From NCBI GenBank assembly GCA_021414065.1, contig JAIOPE010000169.1, forward strand, positions 1 through 54,218: DNA of 54,218 bases. Direction: 5' to 3'. Position 1 is the first letter of the stretch. Each line of letters begins with the position of its first letter. The translations under genes and the position numbers were made by a program. Under the pieces are notes generated by a model that did no database searches, was not told the origin of the DNA, and saw nothing but the letters and a program-made list of their open reading frames with translations. The DNA comes from Planctomycetota bacterium. Lineage in GTDB: Bacteria; Planctomycetota; JAJSAM01; JAJVHW01. This document shows, in pieces, positions 8,196 to 16,387 of the stretch.

Positions 8196-8853
8196 GGACC
8201 CTCCTCGGATGTGGGACCCGGGGCTCGTCCCCGGGGTACGTCCGATGGTACGGACCCCCGGTTGACCCCGAGACCGAGATTTTCCGCACCGGTGCGCAAC
8301 GTCACACGGAGCGCGACCTGCGTCACGGTCCTCACCCCGCGCCGAGCCCAGGATGCCGACTCGGACACCGCGCACGGCGCGAGGTCAGAGGGTGCAGCAG
8401 GTCAACCCGCGGCGTGTCGCGCCGGGTGCCGCGACGAGCGCCGGGTCGCGGCCTCCTCGGTCCGGCCCGGCCGCGCTCGGCGCGGAAGCGCGTCGCGTGA
8501 CCAGCCGTCCGCGGAGCCTCTCCACCCGGCTGTGCCAGGTGCCGGGCGCCCCGCCGTCCGCCGCCCAGCGCCAGCGCCGCACGCCCGAGCGCGCTGACGG
8601 GGTCCGTGAATCAGCCAGCCCCGGGAGCCTTGCGGCGCCCGGGGCTGGTGGGTGCAACGTTCTTCTCGTCTCCAGGACCCGGAGGAGTGGTCAGTCGGGG
8701 TCTTGATCAAACACCGCCGTCCGTTCGGCAGCTCGCAGACACATGCTGCGATGTGGAGATTTCTCTCCACCCCCTGTCGGACCTGTCGTTCTCCCTGGTT
8801 GGATGCCTTGACCCGGCGGGCCACACCCTCCGGAGCCTGGAGACGGGACTCTG
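8196..8853. other. non-coding gap between the EF-G-like and OmpA-like genes
   Basis: No gene is supported here. An 11-bp perfect inverted repeat, CCAGCCCCGGG at 8615-8625 and CCCGGGGCTGG at 8638-8648, could form a hairpin downstream of the OmpA-like gene. A smaller hairpin with 7-bp arms (GTGGAGA...TCTCCAC, 8753-8770) is closer to that stop codon. Neither has a T-run on the minus strand. The stretch just upstream of 8195 should hold the promoter of the EF-G-like gene. Confidence 0.5.
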
Positions 8854-9678
8854 CTACTTGGCCTGGGCGCCCGTGACGACGACGATCTCGACGCGGCGGT
8901 TCTTCGACTTGCCGGCGGCGGTCTTGTTGTCAGCGATCGGCTGCTTGTCGCCGGCGCCGGCGCTGACGAGGCGCTTCGAGTCGATCTTCATCTCGTCGGC
9001 CATGTACCGCGTGACCGAGTTGGCGCGCGCAGTGCTCAGGCCCAGGTTGTCCTGGAACTTCGCCTTCGTGCGGACCAGCGGGTCGCTGTCGGTGTGGCCC
9101 TGGACGCGGATCTGGCACGTGGCGAACTCGCCGTTCAGCTTGCCGGCAAGCGACTTGAGCGCAGACTTGCCCTTGTCGGACAGGACCTCGCTGCCCGCGC
9201 CGAAGGTGACGTCGCTCGAGAGCGTCAGCTCGATGTTGCCGTCGGCCGTGACGGCGACGTTCTCCTTGCCCATCAGGCGGCGGAACTCATCCGCCTTGCG
9301 GTTGAGGTTGTCCTGCCCATCGCCTGTCGGAGCCGCAGCGACCGCCGCCGGCTTCACCTGCTGCATGGCGTCCACCTTCGCCTGCCACTCGCGAGCGATC
9401 TTCGCCGCGTCGTTGCGCTCGGCGAGGAGCTTCGCGTTCTCACGCTCGATCGCCTTGACCTGAGCCGCAGCGCTCTCGGCCTTCGCGGCGTCCTGCGCCT
9501 GCTGCGTGCGCGTCGCTTCCATCTGCGCGGCGATGTCGAGGCCCTCGCGCTGCGACTGCTCGTAGCGCTCCTGCCAGTCGCTCGCGCAGCCCGCGAGGGA
9601 ACCGGCGACGAGCGCCGACACGACCAGACCGAACAGACCACGACGCACGATACCGCTCAAACCGTTCTGCAAACGCAT
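8854..9678 (-). CDS. OmpA/Pal-family peptidoglycan-associated lipoprotein
   Basis: The protein has 274 residues. The N-terminus is basic, then hydrophobic, ending in a lipobox LAGC near residue 31, so it should be lipid-anchored. A coiled-coil region rich in Ala, Glu and Gln covers about residues 40-110. The C-terminal OmpA-like domain (about 150-270) has the peptidoglycan-binding pattern: FGAGSEVLSDKGKSAL, then VQGHTDSDP, then LSTARANSV, then SAGAGDKQP and NRRVEIVV. Such proteins tether the outer membrane to cell wall. A GGGAGG Shine-Dalgarno precedes the ATG, and a good promoter lies about 165 nt upstream. The gene is likely monocistronic. The coiled coil makes it longer than a simple Pal; a motor-stator MotB role is unlikely because there is no membrane-spanning plug motif. 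Confidence 0.92.
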   Translation of the reverse strand: MRLQNGLSGIVRRGLFGLVVSALVAGSLAGCASDWQERYEQSQREGLDIAAQMEATRTQQAQDAAKAESAAAQVKAIERENAKLLAERNDAAKIAREWQAKVDAMQQVKPAAVAAAPTGDGQDNLNRKADEFRRLMGKENVAVTADGNIELTLSSDVTFGAGSEVLSDKGKSALKSLAGKLNGEFATCQIRVQGHTDSDPLVRTKAKFQDNLGLSTARANSVTRYMADEMKIDSKRLVSAGAGDKQPIADNKTAAGKSKNRRVEIVVVTGAQAK

Positions 9679-9843
9679 CGCCGACCTCCCGACTGCGGGA
9701 CCGGGCTCGCTGGCCCCGCGGTGTTCGTCACTGCCACTCGCTTCGTCGCGCTCCGCCGGCCGTCTTCTCTGCGACTCGCTGCGGAACCGAGCGCCCGAGA
9801 TCCCGCGGCCGCACCCCGGGCCGCGCTGGATGAGCGCAAAGCA

Positions 9844-9871
9844 AGAATAGAGAGTCGCCGTCCCGCGTCAA
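9844..9871 (-). promoter_or_regulatory. sigma70-type promoter for the OmpA-like gene
   Basis: On the minus strand TTGACG (9866-9871) and TATTCT (9844-9849) are separated by 16 bp, one of the best consensus matches in the window. The implied leader is about 160 nt. The rest of 9679-9986 holds no gene; a short G5/C5 inverted repeat near 9925-9945 may end the pilD transcript. Confidence 0.7.
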
Positions 9872-9986
9872 GCGGAAAACCGCGATTCCTTGGGGCGGCC
9901 GAATCTTGGCGCCCAACATAGCGTGGAGGGGGGACAGGCCCCCGTCGCGCGGTCCGGCGCGGGTGCGACGCCCCAGCGGGCGCCGT

Positions 9987-10886
9987 TCAGCCGCCCATGA
10001 CCGTGCGGACGTAACTCGCGACCAGGTCAGCCCCGTGGAGCATCGCGACGAGCCCGCCGACCGCGAGGAACGGGCCGAAGGGCATGTACCGATCGCCGGT
10101 CATGATCGTGCGCGCGATGCCGACGACCGACCCGAGCAGGGCCGCAAGCAGTAGTGCCACCACCGCGCCCATCGGCCCCGCGAACCCTCCGATCGCCGCG
10201 AGGAACTTCACGTCGCCGAAACCCATCGCTTCCTTGCCGAGGACGCGAGAACCGACTGCGCCGAGCCCCCAGATCACGCCGCCCCCGACCGCCACGCCGA
10301 TCGCCGACAGCACGGCCGCGTGCAGCGGAACCGGCCACGACTGAGGAAGCCACGTCAGCAGTTCCAGCGCGCCGCCGCGCGCCTCTCGGCGCAGCACCAA
10401 CTCCGGAACGAATGCCGCAACCGCGGGTCCGCACCACATGCCCGGGATCGTGAGCTGGTCGGGCAGGATGCGGTGATCGAGATCGATGAGCGACGCGGCC
10501 AGCATCGCGGCCATCGCAACGAAGACCACGCCGGCGTGGGCCCACGCCACGCCGTCCGCCAGCCGTCCGGGACCCGCGACCACCGCGTACGCGATCCACG
10601 CAGCGAGTGCGCCGCAGAGAAGTTCCACGGCCGCGTAGCGCGCGGAGATGCGGCCCTTGCACCCGCGGCAGCGTCCGCGGAGAAGCGCCCAGGAGATCAC
10701 GGGGATGTTGTCGCGCGCGGCGATCGGAGTGAGACACCCGGGACAGCGGGAACGCGGGCGCACCACCGAGAGGCCGAGCGGCAGCCGGTGGGCGACGACG
10801 TTCAGGAAGCTGCCGACGTTCAGGCCGAACAGGAACGCGAAGGCCGTCGCGAACGGCGCGAGCAGGGCAGCCTCGGCGGCACTCAC
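9987..10886 (-). CDS. pilD: prepilin peptidase / N-methyltransferase PilD (A24 family)
   Basis: This 299-residue integral membrane protein cleaves prepilin leaders and methylates the new N-terminal Phe. The N-terminal segment FGLNVGSFLNVVAHRLP is the family signature. It is followed by paired zinc cysteines (CPGC and CRGC), the methylase-associated domain. The two catalytic aspartates of this aspartic protease family are visible in DLDHRILPDQ and in GFGDVK. Several membrane helices follow. The start is a GTG at 10886, 14 nt after the stop of the acyltransferase gene, with a weak GAGAG Shine-Dalgarno. It would process the prepilin encoded at 1-270. Co-transcription with the upstream acyltransferase is likely from spacing, although the functions are unrelated. 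Confidence 0.95.
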   Translation of the reverse strand: MSAAEAALLAPFATAFAFLFGLNVGSFLNVVAHRLPLGLSVVRPRSRCPGCLTPIAARDNIPVISWALLRGRCRGCKGRISARYAAVELLCGALAAWIAYAVVAGPGRLADGVAWAHAGVVFVAMAAMLAASLIDLDHRILPDQLTIPGMWCGPAVAAFVPELVLRREARGGALELLTWLPQSWPVPLHAAVLSAIGVAVGGGVIWGLGAVGSRVLGKEAMGFGDVKFLAAIGGFAGPMGAVVALLLAALLGSVVGIARTIMTGDRYMPFGPFLAVGGLVAMLHGADLVASYVRTVMGG

Positions 10887-10900
10887 GCGGTGACTCTCAC

Positions 10901-11545
10901 CTAGACCGCCTCGACGAGACGGGAGCCGTCCCAGTGGTAGCGGACCGCGCACTCTGGGCACGTCGCGGACCGCGGCGTGTCCCCCGGCTTCACAGCGAGA
11001 CGCACGCCGCACGCGCAGACGTACCCGACCACCCGGCCGGGAACGCCCATCACCATCGCGTAGTCGGGGATCTCCTTCGTCACCACGCTCCCGGCCGCGA
11101 CGAACGCGAATCGGCCCACGTCGTGGCCGCAGACCACGGTCGAGTTGGCGCCGAAGCTCGCGCCGCGGCCCACGCGCGTCTGCCGGTACTCGTGCTTCCG
11201 GGAGACGTGGCTCCGCGGGTTCACCACGTTCGTGAACACCATCGACGGCCCGCAGAACACGTCGTCGCCGAGGTGAACGCCTTCGTAGATCGAGACGTTG
11301 TTCTGGACCTTGACGTTGTCCCCCATCGACGTGCCGTTGGCGACGAACACGTTCTGCCCGAGGTTGCAGCGCTTTCCGATGCGCGCACCGGGCATGACGT
11401 GCGACCAGTGCCAGACCTGGCTCGCGTCGCCGATCTGCGCGCCGTCGTCAACGATCGCGGTCGGGTGAATTCTCACGCCGGCGCCGAGGCGCCCCCCCGG
11501 CGCACTGCCGGTCGCGTCCGCACCGCCCGTTCGTCCTGTGTCCAT
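10901..11545 (-). CDS. left-handed beta-helix sugar N-acetyltransferase (WbpD/WlbB-like)
   Basis: This 214-residue protein is a hexapeptide-repeat acyltransferase. Repeated [LIV]-G-x-x-x-x units run from about residue 25 to 165, including CNLGQNVFVANGTSMGDNV and GRGASFGANSTVVCG. The order and wording match the family that acetylates UDP-2-acetamido-3-amino-2,3-dideoxy-glucuronate in O-antigen synthesis (WbpD, WlbB). Conserved points include PSMVFTNVVNPRS and VTKEIPDYAMVMGVPGRVVG. A short C-terminal zinc-ribbon-like tail has CACG and CPEC. It probably works on surface polysaccharide precursors in the cytoplasm. The ATG at 11545 was chosen; a GTG 9 nt upstream is an alternative. No other polysaccharide gene is nearby, so the exact substrate is unknown. 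Confidence 0.88.
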   Translation of the reverse strand: MDTGRTGGADATGSAPGGRLGAGVRIHPTAIVDDGAQIGDASQVWHWSHVMPGARIGKRCNLGQNVFVANGTSMGDNVKVQNNVSIYEGVHLGDDVFCGPSMVFTNVVNPRSHVSRKHEYRQTRVGRGASFGANSTVVCGHDVGRFAFVAAGSVVTKEIPDYAMVMGVPGRVVGYVCACGVRLAVKPGDTPRSATCPECAVRYHWDGSRLVEAV

Positions 11546-11801
11546 CGAAGTCACGTTCCTCTCGGCCCCCCGGGGCTCGCTCGTGCGTGTCGGTCGGTCA
11601 TCCGTTGGTGGTTTTCCGTCGGTCGGAAATCGGCCCGCGTCCGGTCGATCGACGTGCGCCTCGCCTGGTTCCGCCGTCTCGGTCCGCTGCACGCGCTCGC
11701 CAGCCGATTCGAGGCACCGCCGATGCACGAGTTCATCGTCCGCGGATCCGAGGCGGCTGGAGCCGCCGACCTCGGGTTTCTCGCGGATCGCGAAAAAGGC
11801 G

Positions 11802-11830
11802 TTGGCGGAGCCCGTGCCCATCGGTACAGT
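11802..11830 (+). promoter_or_regulatory. sigma70-type promoter for the lipoprotein gene
   Basis: TTGGCG (11802-11807) and TACAGT (11825-11830) are separated by 17 bp, about 70 nt before the ATG at 11903. The surrounding 11546-11902 gap between divergent genes has no gene. It also holds a small hairpin (TTTCCG...CGGAAA, 11613-11629) that could be an operator. Confidence 0.6.
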
Positions 11831-11902
11831 CACGCGCTCTGGGCATTCCGGTCCTGGCGCGGCGAGTGCCGGCGGGACCTCTCGGAAGGGAGCACGAAGG
11901 GC

Positions 11903-12658
11903 ATGAAGCGCGTCCATCTCCTCATCGGTTCGGTCGCTGCAGCGTCTTTGGCCGGGTGTGTGGCGGGTCCCGCCCGCAGCCCGAACCCGCTGGGCAACAA
12001 CGACCCACACCGCGATCTCGCCACCGGCGAGCAGTACCCCCTCAAGAGCTCCGCCGTGAAGGAGGAGGTCGATCGTCAGTTCGAGCAACAGCACCCCGGC
12101 ACGGTGAACTGGTTGTACGTCTGGGGTAAGGACCGCTGGTTCGACCTCATGGACGTCGTGAACTGGAACATCAGCGTCGGACGCGGGTTCGGCGTGAACG
12201 CTCACGTCACCGAGTTCGCCCAGGTGGGCATCAACTGGTGGGACGGCACGAGCTGGGGCCAGCGCGGTCGTTCGTGGGGCGTCTGGGAAACCAGCGAAGA
12301 GGACCGCGGCGTCGGTCCCTTCTACTGGGTCGAGATCGAGCGTCACCCGACCTGGGGCACGCAGACTCTCTTCGCCCACGAGTACAAGTACACGGGCTGG
12401 GACATCCAGGAAGACGGGCTGAACAAGGCCGTCCACGGTGACTGGTCCGAGGTCGGCGCCATGGTGCACGTCTTCGCCGTCGGCGCGGAAGCTGCCGTCA
12501 GCCCGATCGAAGCGGTTGACTTCCTGGCGGGCGCGTTCCCGGTCGGCCTCGTGGCGAACGTCTTCGGGTACCACCACCCGCTGTTCGACGTCATGCAGGA
12601 CGACACCCACAGCGAGATCGAGAAGCAGATGCGCGCTGAGAAGGGTCTCGGCCAGTAG
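11903..12658 (+). CDS. hypothetical lipoprotein
   Basis: This 251-residue protein has a clear lipoprotein signal with lipobox SLAGC; Cys19 is the anchor. The mature part is rich in Trp, Tyr and His. It contains a hydrophobic stretch VVNWNISVGRGFGVNAHVT followed by FAQVGINWWDG, which reads like beta-strands with a conserved aromatic pattern. A second patch, AVSPIEAVDFLAGAFPVGL, lies near the C-terminus. Small lipoproteins with a similar DxxNxxVGxGxG...HV start occur, to my recollection, in several Gram-negative-type lineages, but no function is established. The gene has its own promoter and terminator, like the lipoprotein at 4840. The ATG has purine-rich GGAAGGGAG upstream. An envelope role is inferred from the anchor only. 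Confidence 0.8.
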   Translation: MKRVHLLIGSVAAASLAGCVAGPARSPNPLGNNDPHRDLATGEQYPLKSSAVKEEVDRQFEQQHPGTVNWLYVWGKDRWFDLMDVVNWNISVGRGFGVNAHVTEFAQVGINWWDGTSWGQRGRSWGVWETSEEDRGVGPFYWVEIERHPTWGTQTLFAHEYKYTGWDIQEDGLNKAVHGDWSEVGAMVHVFAVGAEAAVSPIEAVDFLAGAFPVGLVANVFGYHHPLFDVMQDDTHSEIEKQMRAEKGLGQ

Positions 12659-12684
12659 TCCCTGGCATTCTCCAACGGTTCTCC

Positions 12685-12718
12685 ACGGCGGGAGCTGAGG
12701 CAACTCAGCTCCCGCCGT
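12685..12718 (+). terminator. intrinsic-type terminator hairpin
   Basis: A perfect 15-bp stem (12685-12699 with 12704-12718) is closed by a GCAA tetraloop and followed by TCGATTCT. It lies 26 nt after the lipoprotein stop codon. Confidence 0.8.
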
Positions 12719-12780
12719 TCGATTCTGCTCCCACCCGGCTCCGCGGCGGACAGAACGGAGCGAGCGCGCCCGCGCCCGGG

Positions 12781-12786
12781 TAGGCT
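12781..12786 (+). promoter_or_regulatory. -10-like hexamer just before the TPR lipoprotein start
   Basis: TAGGCT ends 10 nt before the ATG at 12797 and there is no Shine-Dalgarno. This would place the transcription start within a few bases of the start codon. The -35 region is not recognisable. Confidence 0.4.
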
Positions 12787-12796
12787 CGACGTCGCG

Positions 12797-13483
12797 ATGC
12801 ACACCGCCGCCGAGGCTCCCCGCCGATCCGACCGTCACCTGCGACGCATGGCGACCGGTCCGTCGGTGTTGCTCGCGGCGGGAATCGCAGCGCTGACCGG
12901 CGGCTGTGCGACGACGAAGGAGGAAACCGCCGTCGCCACCATGCGCGAAGCGGTGGCCGCCACTCGGTCCGGCGACCTCGAACGGGGCGCCGCGCTCGCG
13001 CGTCAGGCGCAGGTCGAACGACCGGGGTTCGTGGACGCGCTCTTCCTGCTCGCCGCGATCTCGGAGAAGCAGGGCAACCGCGACGTCGCACGCGACGCCT
13101 ACCGTTCGGTGCTGAAGAGCGATCCGACGGCAACCGCCGCCGCGGTCGCGCTGGCGCAGACGCTCGTCGCCGATTCGCGCTTCGACGAAGCGGAGTCGTG
13201 GCTTCTGAAGGCGATCGAAGAAGACCCCGGCGCAGAAGCGGCGGCCTTCAACCTCGGATCTCTCGCTGAGCGCCGCGGCGCTCCGAACGAGGCCGCGTCG
13301 TGGTTCATCCTCTCGTCGGTGCTTGACCGGCGCGACCCACGATCCCCGACCCACGTGGCGCGGATCCGGCTCGCTCAGGGCCGCATCGACGACGCGCTCA
13401 CTGCTGCCGAAGTCGCGGTCGCGCGGGACCCGACCTACGTTCCAGCCCAGGATGTCCTGCGCGCGGCGCAGGCGCCGCGCTGA
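12797..13483 (+). CDS. TPR-repeat lipoprotein
   Basis: This 228-residue protein has an arginine-rich start and a hydrophobic segment ending in a lipobox TGGC around residue 35. The rest is alpha-helical with four to five tetratricopeptide-like repeats, for example AVAATRSGDLERGAALARQA and later ADSRFDEAESWLLKAIEEDP. TPRs mediate protein-protein contacts, so this is probably an outer-membrane-tethered scaffold, similar in idea to PilF/PilW or BamD-type lipoproteins. A pilotin role for the pilus genes is possible but not shown. The longer ATG start was chosen because the internal Met18 would leave the signal peptide without basic residues. A TAGGCT hexamer 10 nt upstream suggests a leaderless message. 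Confidence 0.82.
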   Translation: MHTAAEAPRRSDRHLRRMATGPSVLLAAGIAALTGGCATTKEETAVATMREAVAATRSGDLERGAALARQAQVERPGFVDALFLLAAISEKQGNRDVARDAYRSVLKSDPTATAAAVALAQTLVADSRFDEAESWLLKAIEEDPGAEAAAFNLGSLAERRGAPNEAASWFILSSVLDRRDPRSPTHVARIRLAQGRIDDALTAAEVAVARDPTYVPAQDVLRAAQAPR

Positions 13484-13522
13484 TCGACGGCATCGCTTCG
13501 CGAAGAGTCCCGCTGGGCGCGA

Positions 13523-15232
13523 TCACTTCTGCGACGGCGACGGCGACGGCGTAGGCGCGGCGGGCGGAAGTGGGAGGTCGGCGGCCGTGAAGTACGGGCG
13601 GCGCGTCAGCTCGGTCTTCAGGTCGCGCAGCTCCGGCCAGGCGGACGTCCGAGAGCTGCCGACGCTGCCGAGCGGCAAGGTCGGCAACGAGCCGCCGCCC
13701 TGCGGAACGGGCAGGTCGCCGTTGCCGGGGACGCTGTCGAGACCGCCGCGCGTGTCGAGGTCCATCGTCATCGCCGGCACGTCGTCGGGGTTCAGCTCGG
13801 CGTCGGTCTGCGGGTTCGAGATCTTCGCGAGGTCGAGCGAGCGCTCCACGTGCCGGTTGACGGCGCGGAGCATGCGCTGACGCTGCGTCTGGCGCACGGA
13901 CGCGAACAGCGGGTCGGGGCCGGTCTCAGGCCATTTCACGTCGTGGCGCTCGCCGAGAAGCACCGCGCGGGCGAGTTGGAAGACGTCGCGCACCTTCGCG
14001 TCGGCCTCGCCATGGCCGAGACGGGCGTCGATCTGCGCGACCGCCCGGTCGCGGGCCGACGCTGCGGGCACGAGCCCGACCCAACCCGCCGCGGCCACGG
14101 CCGCCGCCGCGCGAACGAGCGGCGCTTTGTGCTGCAAGCGCTCGATCACCGCGTCGCGCGCTTCGGGAGAGTCGATGTTCCCGAGCGCGAGCACCGACGA
14201 CGCGACCAGCCGTCGCGACGGCGCGGTGCGCGAGACGTGAAGCAGAGTCTCCAGCGCGGCCGGGTCCCCGCGGGGCACGAGCAGGTCGCACGCGAACTCA
14301 CGAATGGCGTCGGGCCCCCCGCCCGCAGCCGCGCGGGCGAGTCGATCGGTGACGCCCGCGTCGTCGAACGCGGCGAGCCCCAGCAGCGCGAGTGCCGTCA
14401 CCTCGGGCACGGGATCGGCAGCCAGCACCCGTTCGAAGAAGTCCTTCCCGGTGCGTGCGCGGGCCGTCGCCACCATGAAGCCGAGAAGCGCACCCTGCTG
14501 CTCTCCGCGGCGGCGACTCGCGAGGCCCGCGGCAAGATCCGGGCCCGGGGCGGCGCCACCGGGCGCCAGCGCCGCGTCCGGGAAGAACCCGAGGGCGAGC
14601 AACCGCGCCGACTGGACGGGCTCCGTCGCGCCTGCATCCGAAATCTGGCCGCGGAGGACGTCGGCCGCGTCCTGCGTTCGCAGGCGCGCGAGGGCGAACG
14701 GGACTGCTGCGTGCAGCATCTCGAGCACCCGCGGCGCGGCGAGCGCCTTGCGGAAAGACGCGGGAGCGGCCACGTCGCGCCAGCGGCCGAGGGCGAGCGC
14801 AGCGAACGCCGCGAGGTACGGGCTCGAGTCCTCGCGGACGACGACGTCGCGAAGCGCGTCGATCGCCCGGCGATCGCCGGTGGACTCGCCGATCGCGTCG
14901 ATCGTCAGGATCGACGCGCACCGGGTCGGCGCGTCGCGGTCCTTCGTCGCCTGGATCACGCCGGCGAGCGGCTCGACGGACCAGTAGCCGAGCGACTCCA
15001 GTTCGCCCCGCGCTCGGCGGCGCGCGGTCACTGAGTCGGTCGTCGCCTGCGAGATCAGATCGTCGATGCGATCACGCGTGGCCTTGTCAGGCTCGCGGAA
15101 GAACACTCCGTTGGCCGGATCGGAAGCGTCCGCGCCGTCGGCGTGGGCGACGGCGCCCCGGCCGGCGTGCCCGGCGAGCACGCAGAGAGCTGCGACTGCG
15201 ATCGATGCGCGGCGGGACGGAGTGAGACGCAC
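13523..15232 (-). CDS. secreted HEAT-repeat protein
   Basis: This 569-residue protein has an N-terminal signal peptide, then repeated helical pairs of the HEAT type from about residue 60 to 430. Examples are AIDALRDVVVREDSSPYLAA, VTALALLGLAAFDDAGVTDR and VASSVLALGNIDSPEARDAV. The C-terminal 100 residues are acidic, then Gly/Pro-rich and probably unstructured. HEAT solenoids bind other proteins; no catalytic motif is seen. A GTG at 15232 was chosen because TAGCAT sits 7 nt upstream and it gives a clean signal peptide (MRLTPSRRASIAV). An ATG 21 nt upstream is an alternative. It follows the peptidase-like gene closely, so it may be co-transcribed with that gene and the sigma54 activator, with an extra internal promoter. 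Confidence 0.8.
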   Translation of the reverse strand: MRLTPSRRASIAVAALCVLAGHAGRGAVAHADGADASDPANGVFFREPDKATRDRIDDLISQATTDSVTARRRARGELESLGYWSVEPLAGVIQATKDRDAPTRCASILTIDAIGESTGDRRAIDALRDVVVREDSSPYLAAFAALALGRWRDVAAPASFRKALAAPRVLEMLHAAVPFALARLRTQDAADVLRGQISDAGATEPVQSARLLALGFFPDAALAPGGAAPGPDLAAGLASRRRGEQQGALLGFMVATARARTGKDFFERVLAADPVPEVTALALLGLAAFDDAGVTDRLARAAAGGGPDAIREFACDLLVPRGDPAALETLLHVSRTAPSRRLVASSVLALGNIDSPEARDAVIERLQHKAPLVRAAAAVAAAGWVGLVPAASARDRAVAQIDARLGHGEADAKVRDVFQLARAVLLGERHDVKWPETGPDPLFASVRQTQRQRMLRAVNRHVERSLDLAKISNPQTDAELNPDDVPAMTMDLDTRGGLDSVPGNGDLPVPQGGGSLPTLPLGSVGSSRTSAWPELRDLKTELTRRPYFTAADLPLPPAAPTPSPSPSQK

Positions 15233-15239
15233 GGTGTCG

Positions 15240-15245
15240 ATGCTA
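15240..15245 (-). promoter_or_regulatory. -10-like hexamer before the HEAT-protein GTG
   Basis: On the minus strand TAGCAT is followed by 7 nt and then GTG at 15232, with no Shine-Dalgarno. The spacing fits a leaderless transcript starting at the GTG. Confidence 0.35.
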
Positions 15246-15271
15246 CCGCGCATTCGCGGAGTCGGAGGCGC

Positions 15272-16387
15272 CTACTTCCCGCCGGCCACCGAGGCTCGCC
15301 ACTTCGCCTCCACCGCGGACGGCGGGCCGCCCAGAGCCGTCTCGCACGCGGCGGCGAACTCCCGCTCCTTCTTGTATGCGGTGACGAACGCCGGCAGCTT
15401 GCCGTCGCGGAGCATCCAGTCCACGATCGACCACGACTGGATCACGTCGTCGAGGACGAGTTCGTTCAGCGTGAGCTTCGCGAGCACGGGCAGGTCGCGG
15501 TGCGAGGACCCGTCCACCATCGCCTTCGCACGCTTGCGCCAGGAGAGTTCCAGGCGCGCCTTCGCCGCTTCGTCTGCCTCGGGCGTGCCCGGCTTGAAGT
15601 AGTCGCCGGGGCGGTCCACCTCGAGGCAGTACGTACGACTCTCCTTCAGGACGGACAACTCCTGACGCACGGCCAGCCCTTCGAGCAGCCACCAGGGCAT
15701 CCACGCCCCGGCCTTCCGGTGCAGCAGGAGCAGCACGTGACTGGTCTTGTGGACGACCTGCGAGCGCACGGTCGAGATCTCGCTCGGCCCCTGGTACTGG
15801 GCCACGATCGGCCGGGGCGTGAGGACGAACATCCCCCGCTGGCGCCGCATGAGTGCGAGCCGGCGGTCGTCCACGGTCTCGTCGCGGATGCGGCTGAACA
15901 CCTTGTCGAGGAAGTCCGTGTAGCCCTTCTCGGACTTGAACTGGAAGACCTCGACCCACGGCGTGTCGCCCTTCTTCGCCGGCTTGATGACGTCGTCCGG
16001 GTCGCAGCCCATGGTGGCGACGTAGTCGTCGAACGCGGCGCGCGCCGTCTCGGCGAGGTTCTCCATGTCCGGCTGGTCCATGTCGCCCCGGACGACAAAG
16101 TGCCCGCGGGACGCCACACGAAGCGTCGTGCCGAGCTTGCGCTCGTAGTCCTTCGTGGCTGCGGCGAGCGCGGCGGCAGCAGCATCGGCGGCGGCAGCAT
16201 CGGACGCGTCGTCGGCGGACGCGGGAGGGGCGGCGCGGATCGTGAGCCACGACGCTGCGAGCGCGGCGACTGCGAGCGAGACGACCGTGAGGGCTCCAAA
16301 TCGAGCGACCGGACGGCGCCGCGGCGGGGCGAAGTCTGAACGAATTGCGCGGGACAAAAAATTGTCCCGCCTCAGTACTCGGCGCAT
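15272..16387 (-). CDS. membrane-anchored peptidase-like protein with a degenerate zinc motif
   Basis: This 371-residue protein has a basic N-terminus and one membrane helix at about residues 30-50 (ALTVVSLAVAALAASWLTI), with the rest outside the cytoplasm. The region around residues 205-245 resembles gluzincin-type peptidases (DUF1570-like), where HExxH is followed by P-W-L-x-E-G-L-A. Here the motif is HKTSH at 213-217, so the catalytic Glu is replaced by Lys; the downstream third-ligand Glu (WWLLEGLAV, Glu236) is kept. Zinc binding may survive, but classic catalysis should not. The start ATG overlaps the TGA of the sigma54 activator by one base (TGATG), strong evidence of coupled translation. 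It may be a sensor or binding partner for the activator. A distant active peptidase with a different mechanism cannot be excluded. Confidence 0.75.
   Translation of the reverse strand: MRRVLRRDNFLSRAIRSDFAPPRRRPVARFGALTVVSLAVAALAASWLTIRAAPPASADDASDAAAADAAAAALAAATKDYERKLGTTLRVASRGHFVVRGDMDQPDMENLAETARAAFDDYVATMGCDPDDVIKPAKKGDTPWVEVFQFKSEKGYTDFLDKVFSRIRDETVDDRRLALMRRQRGMFVLTPRPIVAQYQGPSEISTVRSQVVHKTSHVLLLLHRKAGAWMPWWLLEGLAVRQELSVLKESRTYCLEVDRPGDYFKPGTPEADEAAKARLELSWRKRAKAMVDGSSHRDLPVLAKLTLNELVLDDVIQSWSIVDWMLRDGKLPAFVTAYKKEREFAAACETALGGPPSAVEAKWRASVAGGK
16349..16370. repeat. 22-bp perfect-arm palindrome near the start of the peptidase-like gene
   Basis: Arms GCGGGACAA (16349-16357) and TTGTCCCGC (16362-16370) flank AAAA. 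It sits 17 bases inside the coding sequence, about 20 bases beyond the stop of the sigma54 activator gene. On the transcribed strand it forms a 9-bp hairpin with a T-rich loop. It could be an RNA hairpin that tunes expression between the two genes or a protein-binding operator. Confidence 0.5.

Noticed and set aside
8196..8853. Short open frames between the EF-G-like and OmpA-like genes
   Set aside because: None has a Shine-Dalgarno, signal peptide or familiar composition; all look like GC-rich random frames.
13484..13522. CTTCGCGAAG palindrome as a bidirectional terminator between convergent genes
   Set aside because: The perfect palindrome is only 10 bp with no loop and no T-run; it is too weak to call.
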